Origin: Ponticaulis sp.
GTDB taxonomy: Bacteria > Pseudomonadota > Alphaproteobacteria > Caulobacterales > Hyphomonadaceae
Direction: 5' to 3'
Length of the DNA stretch: 11,646 nt
NCBI GenBank assembly: GCA_002699325.1
Contig: PABS01000008.1
Location: 1 to 11,646, forward strand
The notes beneath the pieces were generated by a model. That model was not told the origin of the DNA. It did not search any database and was given only the letters and a program-made list of their open reading frames with translations. A program made the position numbers and the translations under genes. Each line of letters starts with the position of its first letter. The first letter of the stretch is position 1. This document shows positions 6,950-11,646 of this stretch, in pieces.

Positions 6950-6969
6950 GGCGGTCCAGAAGGACCGCC
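6950..6969. promoter_or_regulatory. Stable 8-bp GC-rich stem-loop
   Basis: GGCGGTCC (6950-6957), loop AGAA and GGACCGCC (6962-6969) make a perfect hairpin. On the plus strand no U-run follows. On the minus strand the following bases are TCTTTACGTTTC, only loosely U-rich. It might end transcription from the tRNA side or mark the 3' end of a pth transcript. The rest of 6804-7219 holds no recognisable gene. Confidence 0.4.
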
Positions 6970-7033
6970 CCGAACTCAACGCTACTCTACGCATTACGTG
7001 CCTCATCCAGGAGGACGTGCACATAATGAAAGT

Positions 7034-7057
7034 GTGCTAACACGAATGTGTTAACAT
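7034..7057. promoter_or_regulatory. Imperfect palindrome, possible operator
   Basis: TAACAC (7038-7043) and GTGTTA (7048-7053) are inverted around GAAT, with TG and CA extending the symmetry after one mismatch on each side. The AT-rich dyad resembles a regulator-binding site or a small hairpin. No flanking promoter or target gene is clear. Confidence 0.25.
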
Positions 7058-7219
7058 CTAAAGACCAGGCCACAGTTTTGGGGAATTGCAGCGCTTCCCT
7101 CTCGCCCGATAGTTGTGCCGATACGGCTCAGGCTTTCTTTAAGTCAAAATTATTCTCACCACAGTCGAAGACACGCCGGCACCAGGGAATGCACATTCTC
7201 TCAGAGTGTGGAATGGAAA

Positions 7220-7295
7220 TGGTGGAGCCTAGCGGGATCGAACCGCTGACCTCCTGCATGCCATGCAGGCGCTCTCCCAGCTGAGCTAAGGCCCC
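7220..7295 (-). tRNA. tRNA-Ala, anticodon GGC
   Basis: The minus strand folds as a complete 76-base cloverleaf with encoded CCA. The acceptor 5' strand GGGGCCT pairs with AGGCTCC, including the G3-U70 wobble that is the alanine identity element. The D-arm is GCTC/GAGC. The anticodon stem is CCTGC/GCAGG around loop ATGGCAT (anticodon GGC). The T-arm is AGCGG-TTCGATC-CCGCT. Discriminator A precedes CCA. This isoacceptor reads GCC and GCU codons. It lies 251 bases downstream of the FYDLN gene on the same strand. No U-rich terminator is obvious just past its 3' end. Confidence 0.98.
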
Positions 7296-7311
7296 ATTTT
7301 CAGAGCGGCGA

Positions 7312-7340
7312 GAGTTACTGTGAAACCAGGGTCCGATCAA
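7312..7340 (-). promoter_or_regulatory. Possible promoter of tRNA-Ala
   Basis: On the minus strand TTGATC (complement of 7335-7340), a 17-base spacer and TAACTC (complement of 7312-7317) sit 16 bases before the mature tRNA 5' end. Position and spacing fit a tRNA promoter, but the -10 box is weak. The rest of the 7296-7546 gap shows no gene; an imperfect hairpin with CAGAG/CTCTG arms spans about 7351-7391. Confidence 0.35.
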
Positions 7341-7546
7341 GACCAAATTTCAGAGTTTTCGCCTTTTTATCAAAAGCAAAAAGCATGCTCTGAATGCTGG
7401 TAAGTAGAGAGACGTCGCCTTCGCCGCAGATGAATGCAAGACAGCTCTTTCTATAGGAAGTCGCTGTTCAGCGGATGAGGATACCAGGCCGAGCGGTAGC
7501 ACCCGCAAATAGCCTGGGATGCCACAGCTCTCAGTTCAGTACCTGA

Positions 7547-8062
7547 TCAGCTCAGTTTTTCGTCGTCGTCATCGTCGTCGCCAATGTCATCGTCCACATC
7601 GACATCTGCATCCGTGTCATCGATATCAAAGTCGTCATCGTCTTCATCAAGCACGACGTCATCATCGTCATCGTCTACGTCTGTGAAGCCGTCAGGAACA
7701 CCGCCAGGCTTGCTGTCGTCGTCTTCGTCTTCATCACCGGTTGGGATTGGGGCGTCTTTGTCGACTTCGTCAATCTCCGGCGTGTCGTCTTCTTCTTCAT
7801 CGTCATCATCGTCGTCATCGGAGTCATTGACGTCTTCGATGTCGTCATCATCATCCTCATCGTCGTCATCATCGTCCTTCGGGTCTTCCGGTTTCGATGA
7901 TCCGCGAGGTGCTTTGGTCGGAGAAACTGGTGTCTCTTCAAAGTAAGAGACCGGATATTCCTTGCCCGTGTACGGTGATACGATCGGATCCTTATTCAGA
8001 TCGTAGAAATTCTTTCCGGTTTCCGGACACGTACGCTTGGTTCCCAAATCCTGTCGTGGCAC
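7547..8062 (-). CDS. FYDLN-acid protein (TIGR02300 family) with extreme Asp-rich tail
   Basis: A 171-residue protein of unknown function belonging to the alphaproteobacterial FYDLN-acid family. The conserved N-terminal module (residues 6-40) reads LGTKRTCPETGKNFYDLNKD then PIVSPYTGKEYPVSYFE. From about residue 63 to the end the chain is dominated by aspartate (58 Asp by hand count in 109 residues), with runs of five to seven, making it highly acidic and surely disordered. The coding DNA is correspondingly repetitive GAY triplets. The start is GTG at 8062, with AAGGGGG five bases upstream. The gene is divergent from aroA, a neighbourhood I recall from other alphaproteobacteria. Its role is unknown; the tail could bind cations or basic proteins, but that is inference. 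No intrinsic terminator was seen after it. Confidence 0.93.
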   Translation of the reverse strand: MPRQDLGTKRTCPETGKNFYDLNKDPIVSPYTGKEYPVSYFEETPVSPTKAPRGSSKPEDPKDDDDDDEDDDDDIEDVNDSDDDDDDDEEEDDTPEIDEVDKDAPIPTGDEDEDDDSKPGGVPDGFTDVDDDDDDVVLDEDDDDFDIDDTDADVDVDDDIGDDDDDDEKLS

Positions 8063-8091
8063 TTCAGCCCCCTTGAGCGATCAGACCATTA

Positions 8092-8120
8092 ATTATCTCG
8101 TTAAGAGCGAGCGCTTGCCA
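8092..8120 (-). promoter_or_regulatory. Possible promoter of the FYDLN gene
   Basis: On the minus strand GATAAT (complement of 8092-8097) is a near-consensus -10 box. A weak TGGCAA (complement of 8115-8120) lies 17 bases upstream. Transcription would begin about 20-25 bases before the GTG start. The same gap must also drive aroA in the other direction, but no convincing aroA promoter could be picked by eye. Confidence 0.3.
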
Positions 8121-8175
8121 TGATCAACCCGCCCTGTCAAAGCAGTTTTGTCACAAACTACAGGTCGGAATCATA

Positions 8176-9492
8176 ATGGTGTGGATTTCAAGCCCCGTAA
8201 CGCACATTTCTGGTCAGATTGTCCCACCTGGCGACAAATCCTGCTCACACAGAGCCCTATTGTTCGCCGCAATGGCAGATGGCACGTCTTACATTGCTGG
8301 CCTTCTGGAAGGTGATGACGTTCTTCGCACTGCCGAAGCCTGCCGCCAGTTGGGCGCAACCGTTGAGCGCACGGGACACGGCGCCTGGACCGTAACGGGT
8401 CGCGGCGGATTTACCTCGCCCGCCAAGGAAATCGATTTTGGCAACTCAGGCACAGGCTCAAGGCTGATGATGGGCGCCATGGGCGGCTATACACTTCGTG
8501 CCAGCCTGACGGGCGATGAAAGCCTGCGCTCACGCCCGATGAAACGCGTCCTGGACCCGCTCTATGAGATGGGCGTCACCGCCGAAAACGCAGAAGACGG
8601 AAAGTTTCCTCTCACCTTGATCGGAACAGATCAGCTGCAAGCGATTGACTACACCCCTCCGGTGGCATCAGCTCAGGTGAAATCCTGTGTGCTTCTGGCT
8701 GGCCTGAATGCATCGGGCACGACCATTGTGCGGGAATCTCGCAAGACCCGCGATCATACCGAGCGCATGCTGGCCGGATTTGGCGTTGAACTTACCGCCA
8801 CCGATAATGAGGATGGCGGACAGGATGTCTCGCTCGCAGGCGGCCAGTCGCTCCGCCCTGGGCACTTCTCTGTTCCGGCTGATCCGTCGTCTGCTGCTTT
8901 CCTTCTGGCGACAGCGCTGATTGATCCCGGCTCTGAGGTGACCGTTGAAGGACATATGATGAACCCAACCCGCTCAGGCTTCCTTCGTATGGTTTCGAAA
9001 ATGGCGGAGGTGGAACTGACAGATCCACGTCTTGTAAGCGGCGAAGAGGTGGTCTCCGTGGTGGTGAAAGGCGAAACCGGTCTCAAAGCTGTAAACCCAC
9101 CGATCGAAATCGTCCCCAGCATGATTGACGAATTTCCGATTTTTGCCGTTCTTGCAGCTTTTGCCAAAGGCGAGACCCGTGTCACTGGTGCCGATGAACT
9201 CCGGGTAAAAGAGTCAGACCGGATCCGTGCGACAGTCGATATGCTACGCGTCAACGGTGTTGAGGTCGAAGAGCTTGAAGATGGCTTCGTGGTCCAGGGC
9301 TGCAATGGCAAAGTGCCGGGCGGCGGACTGGTGGAGGCCCGTCATGATCACCGGATCGCCATGTCTGCGCTGGTGATGGGCGTCAAAGCGCAGAACCCGG
9401 TCAGAGTCGATGATGTCTCTATGATTGCGACGAGCTATCCGGAATTCTTCCGGCACATGTCGCAACTGGGCGCAAATATCAGCGAGGGCTGA
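8176..9492 (+). CDS. aroA: 3-phosphoshikimate 1-carboxyvinyltransferase (EPSP synthase, class II)
   Basis: Transfers enolpyruvyl from PEP to shikimate 3-phosphate in the shikimate pathway. Its 438 residues are normal length. All four class II signatures are present: GDKS (19-22), SAQVK (165-169), RDHTE (192-196) and NPTR (263-266). Other active-site elements are GNSGTGSR (89-96), VPADPSSAAF (233-242), catalytic Asp319 in SMIDEFP, ELRVKESDR (341-349) and DHRIAMS (391-397). Gly92 corresponds to the position that is Ala100 in the glyphosate-insensitive CP4 enzyme, so that insensitivity determinant is absent. DKSCSHR has Cys where Ile or Ser is common. The ATG has a weak GGA seven bases upstream. 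The methyltransferase gene begins at the base after the stop, implying an operon. Confidence 0.97.
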   Translation: MVWISSPVTHISGQIVPPGDKSCSHRALLFAAMADGTSYIAGLLEGDDVLRTAEACRQLGATVERTGHGAWTVTGRGGFTSPAKEIDFGNSGTGSRLMMGAMGGYTLRASLTGDESLRSRPMKRVLDPLYEMGVTAENAEDGKFPLTLIGTDQLQAIDYTPPVASAQVKSCVLLAGLNASGTTIVRESRKTRDHTERMLAGFGVELTATDNEDGGQDVSLAGGQSLRPGHFSVPADPSSAAFLLATALIDPGSEVTVEGHMMNPTRSGFLRMVSKMAEVELTDPRLVSGEEVVSVVVKGETGLKAVNPPIEIVPSMIDEFPIFAVLAAFAKGETRVTGADELRVKESDRIRATVDMLRVNGVEVEELEDGFVVQGCNGKVPGGGLVEARHDHRIAMSALVMGVKAQNPVRVDDVSMIATSYPEFFRHMSQLGANISEG

Positions 9493-10251
9493 ATGAAGCG
9501 GAAATTTCTCAGACGAACCGCACCGGGCGTGCGCAATCTTGGGCCGGATCACGTTTCAGGCGGTCTGTTGATTGAGTATATGCTTTCGAGGGTAGGCCTC
9601 AGCGACCTGTCAGAGACCGTGTTGCTGGATGTGGGCTGCGGCATTCGTTTCGCGAACACGATCAGCGAATTAGGCCTCGCTGTGCGGAAATATATCGGTA
9701 TCGAAATCGACGCCGAGACAATTGAGTATCTTCGCGAAAATTTTTCGCCGCCAGAGTTTGAATTTCATCAGGCCAATCAGAAGAATGCCTTTTATAATCC
9801 GCAAGGGTCGGACGACTTTGTCCGGCTGGCAGAGAAACTCTCAGAGCCGGCAGACCTGACCGGCATGTTTTCTGTCATCACGCATCAATGCCCCGAAGAA
9901 GCTGCCGAAACCTTCCGTTTCGCCCAAGCGGCAACACGACCGGATGGAAAGCTCTTTTTCTCGGCCTTTGTTCACGGCGAGGGCCATGCGCCATTTGAAA
10001 CCGGAGAGGCACGCTCGCTACCGGTCTTCCGGACCATTTCAGATGACGCCATCGCCAAACTGGCGCAATTGTCTGAGAGCGGGCTTGAGTATTTCGAATG
10101 GGATGAAAGCCGTCCCGGCTTTATGAGCGGATATACCCTGCCCTTCCTGACGAGCCTCGTTGAACAGAATGGTTGGGAGGTCGTCGATGTCGCGCCGCCC
10201 TGGCCTAACGACCTGCCCATACAGACCTCATTCGTCTGCAAGCGGAAATAA
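9493..10251 (+). CDS. Class I SAM-dependent methyltransferase
   Basis: A 252-residue protein with a Rossmann-type SAM-binding core. Motif I is VLLDVGCGIRF (residues 43-53). The acidic residue at the end of strand 2 is in YIGIEID (67-73). A later strand with FSVITHQCPEE precedes a helix and PDGKLFFSAF (150-159). Motif I lacks the third glycine of the classic GxGxG but matches the GCG subgroup. The substrate is unknown; the Asp/Glu-rich C-terminal half offers no clue. Its ATG touches the aroA stop (TGAATG), with GAGGG four or five bases upstream, so translation is probably coupled to aroA. A gap of 102 bases follows before the GST gene. Confidence 0.83.
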   Translation: MKRKFLRRTAPGVRNLGPDHVSGGLLIEYMLSRVGLSDLSETVLLDVGCGIRFANTISELGLAVRKYIGIEIDAETIEYLRENFSPPEFEFHQANQKNAFYNPQGSDDFVRLAEKLSEPADLTGMFSVITHQCPEEAAETFRFAQAATRPDGKLFFSAFVHGEGHAPFETGEARSLPVFRTISDDAIAKLAQLSESGLEYFEWDESRPGFMSGYTLPFLTSLVEQNGWEVVDVAPPWPNDLPIQTSFVCKRK

Positions 10252-10280
10252 CTGAAAATCTGAACGACACTTGCGCGCTG

Positions 10281-10298
10281 CTGACATCATGCTGTCAG
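10281..10298. promoter_or_regulatory. Palindrome upstream of the GST-like gene
   Basis: CTGACA (10281-10286) and TGTCAG (10293-10298) form a perfect 6-bp inverted repeat around TCATGC, 55 bases before the GST-like start. No U-run follows, so it is not an intrinsic terminator of the methyltransferase gene. An operator role is possible but unsupported. Confidence 0.25.
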
Positions 10299-10353
10299 TT
10301 GCGATGGTGCATGACGCTTCCTCATTGCAAAGCTAAAGGAAGGCTGCACCGAC

Positions 10354-10944
10354 ATGACTATGACTCTATACCACGCCCCACATACCCGTTCGACGCGGGT
10401 GCTTGCACTTATCCATGCAATGGGGAAACTGGATGAGATCGAGATCAAGACCGTCACCATCACGACGCAAGATGGTTCTGGCGGTCCCGACCCAGCCAAT
10501 CCGCATCCAGAAAAGAAAGTGCCGCTGCTGGTTCACAATGGCGAAATGATCCGGGAATCGTCCGCGATCATGATTTATCTGACCGACCATTTCAAAAGCC
10601 CGCTCGGCCCGCAGATCGGGGAAGCTGGTCGCGGCGCGTATTTGTCCTGGATGACCTACTATGCGGGCGTGGTCGAGCCGGTCATTGTTGGCAAATTCAT
10701 GGGCGTTCTGGATAATCCAGTCTTTGCAGCCACATTCCGCGGCGAGGCAGAACTGAATGAGCGTCTGAAAACTGGACTGGAAGGCCGTGACTGGCTGATC
10801 GGCGATACCCTCACAGCGGCCGACATGATCATGTCTTCGCCGTATCAATGGATGCCGAGTTTCTTGCCGGACATTCCAGTCATTAAAGACTGGGTCGCCC
10901 GCTGCGCCTCGCATGAAAGTGTAGCCTGGGCGGCTGATCGTTAA
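10354..10944 (+). CDS. Glutathione S-transferase family protein
   Basis: A 196-residue GST-like protein. The N-terminal thioredoxin-fold domain (1-about 80) opens with MTMTLYHAPHTRSTRVL. It contains the cis-proline in KKVPLLV (54-60, Pro57) and the glutathione gamma-glutamyl contact ESS at 68-70. The all-helical C-terminal domain (about 90-196) includes the N-capping box in GDTLTAAD (150-157). The likely catalytic Ser/Thr lies in HTRSTR (10-15), as in beta/theta-like bacterial GSTs. The role could be conjugation of electrophiles or glutathione-dependent reduction; no neighbour narrows it. AAGGAAGG about ten bases before the ATG supports the start, and a second in-frame ATG lies two codons later. 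Confidence 0.9.
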   Translation: MTMTLYHAPHTRSTRVLALIHAMGKLDEIEIKTVTITTQDGSGGPDPANPHPEKKVPLLVHNGEMIRESSAIMIYLTDHFKSPLGPQIGEAGRGAYLSWMTYYAGVVEPVIVGKFMGVLDNPVFAATFRGEAELNERLKTGLEGRDWLIGDTLTAADMIMSSPYQWMPSFLPDIPVIKDWVARCASHESVAWAADR

Positions 10945-10988
10945 TCTAACCGCTTGCGGACTGTCGTGAGCTAGCCAATCATAGCTAA

Positions 10989-11491
10989 ATGCTCAGGATT
11001 TTTCACGGTAGCCTGGTCGACCTTGAAGTTGATGCCATCGTCAACGCGGCCAATTCCTCACTCATGGGAGGTGGCGGGGTGGATGGCGTCATTCACCGTG
11101 AAGCAGGTCCCGACCTGAAATCAGCCTGTCGGCCGCTCGCACCCTGCCCGCCTGGCCAGGTGCGTGTGACAGACGGTTTTGGGCTCGCACCGCGTCTTAT
11201 CTTTCATACGGTGGGTCCGGTCTGGCGGGGTGGAAGCGCCATGAAGACCAAACACTCCGCGCCTGCTATCTCAATTGCCTGGAGGAAGCGCGACGCCGCG
11301 ATCTGAGCAGCATCGCCTTCCCGGCAATTTCGACCGGGGCTTACGGCTTTCCCGTTGACCGTGCAGCGGGCATTGCTGTGTCGACCTGCCGGGACTTTGC
11401 AAACCCCAGCGAAATCGATATTTGGCTGGTTGCGATTGACCCGAAGAACATAGAGGCACTCGATAGCGCCTTTGAGAAAGCCAAATCATGA
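10989..11491 (+). pseudogene. MacroD-type macro-domain protein, disrupted by an apparent 1-base deletion
   Basis: Macro domains bind ADP-ribose; MacroD/YmdB members hydrolyse O-acetyl-ADP-ribose and remove mono-ADP-ribose from proteins. The first 84 codons carry DAIVNAANSSLMGGGGVDGV (15-34, the catalytic Asn/Asp loop) and IFHTVGPVWRGG (71-82). After codon 84 the frame becomes non-homologous and stops at 11304-11306. The -1 frame from 11240 resumes exactly with HEDQTLRACYLNCLEEARRR, then IAFPAISTGAYGFP, the second ligand loop, and ends at TGA 11489-11491. Adding one C to the CC at 11239-11240 restores a full 168-residue protein. This is either a sequencing error or a recent mutation, because the downstream half shows no other damage. 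The stop overlaps the cmk start as ATGA. No slippery heptamer for programmed frameshifting was seen. Confidence 0.85.
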
Positions 11492-11646
11492 CCGACGCCC
11501 CCAGCCTGATCATCGCCGTTGATGGCACACTCGCCTCGGGCAAGGGCACGCTTTCGCGCGGACTAGCCGAAGACTATGGCATCCCCCATCTGGATACAGG
11601 CTTGCTATATCGCGCGGTGGGAAAAGCCTGTCTTGATGAAGGTGTG
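11488..11646 (+). CDS. cmk: Cytidylate kinase, 5' part (runs off the window)
   Basis: The first 53 residues of CMP/dCMP kinase, which phosphorylates CMP and dCMP using ATP in pyrimidine nucleotide metabolism. Residues 8-25 contain [18 protein letters not shown] with a P-loop (GTLASGKGT). [13 protein letters not shown] (33-45) is the family's CMP-binding signature. The P-loop has Thr-Leu where Pro-Ala or Pro-Ser is most usual. The ATG overlaps the preceding macro-gene stop by four bases (ATGA), so translation is likely coupled. Placement after aroA is typical of alphaproteobacteria, where rpsA commonly follows. The 3' end lies outside the window. Confidence 0.95.
   Translation, partial: MTDAPSLIIAVDGTLASGKGTLSRGLAEDYGIPHLDTGLLYRAVGKACLDEGV

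Noticed and set aside
6734..7024. Minus-strand 96-codon frame between pth and the tRNA
   Set aside because: It overlaps the end of pth, shows no codon-position bias and matches no family I recognise. A segment containing FKGLNYLEKFFGG looks protein-like but is not enough.
7180..7300. tRNA-Ala as an integration site for a mobile element
   Set aside because: No integrase gene, no direct repeat of the tRNA 3' end and no foreign cargo are visible in the window.
7048..7346. Frames on both strands across the tRNA gene
   Set aside because: Their translations contain the familiar artefact peptides of tRNA genes (GIEPLTSC, LAQLGERLHG), and the DNA folds as a perfect tRNA-Ala.
7584..7946. Poly-serine frame on the plus strand
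   Set aside because: It is the mirror of the Asp codons of the FYDLN protein; the conserved N-terminal module exists only on the minus strand.
8147..8176. Promoter TTGTCA - 17 - TCATAA for aroA
   Set aside because: The -10 box would overlap the ATG, putting the transcription start inside the gene after a well-supported start codon.
8754..9311. 185-codon minus-strand frame inside aroA
   Set aside because: It is antisense to conserved EPSP synthase motifs, has a Ser/Thr/Arg-rich translation and no domain.
11228..11260. Programmed -1 frameshifting in the macro gene
   Set aside because: No X XXY YYZ slippery heptamer occurs in the zero frame around the break and no downstream pseudoknot was evident. 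A one-base deletion is simpler.

Overview
The window looks like a chromosomal housekeeping stretch of an alphaproteobacterium, most likely of the Hyphomonadaceae/Caulobacterales type. The main pointers are a FYDLN-acid (TIGR02300-type) protein beside aroA, a class II EPSP synthase, and the pgeF / prs / rplY / pth grouping. Base composition looks moderately GC-rich by eye and was not computed. The taxonomic call is an inference from gene content and recalled synteny.

Layout. The first 46 bases may be the tail of an upstream gene. Positions 117-1727 encode a SulP anion transporter with a C-terminal STAS domain. It converges on a small minus-strand gene (1794-2111) for a His-rich secreted protein, and the 66-base gap between them is packed with stem-loops. 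A plus-strand run follows: pgeF (purine nucleoside phosphorylase/laccase-domain protein), prs (PRPP synthase), a RimJ/RimL-type GNAT acetyltransferase six bases behind prs, an NnrU-family membrane protein, rplY (L25/Ctc, with its own likely promoter and a clear terminator) and pth (peptidyl-tRNA hydrolase).

Positions 6804-7219 have no convincing gene but hold two tiny coupled ORFs, an 8-bp hairpin and an imperfect palindrome. On the minus strand come tRNA-Ala(GGC) at 7220-7295 and, upstream of it, the gene for the Asp-rich FYDLN protein (7547-8062). The latter is divergent from aroA.

The right end is a plus-strand cluster: aroA, a SAM-dependent methyltransferase directly abutting it, a glutathione S-transferase-like protein, a MacroD-type macro-domain gene broken by an apparent one-base deletion, and the start of cmk overlapping the macro-gene stop by ATGA. 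aroA and cmk are commonly near neighbours in alphaproteobacteria, so the three genes between them look like lineage-specific additions.

Functionally the window covers translation (L25, Pth, tRNA-Ala), nucleotide supply (Prs, PgeF, Cmk), aromatic amino-acid synthesis (AroA) and transport (SulP). I found no phage, insertion sequence, CRISPR array or defence cassette. The points most worth checking are the frameshifted macro gene, the unusual Pth active-site residue, the small ORFs after pth and the His-rich secreted protein.
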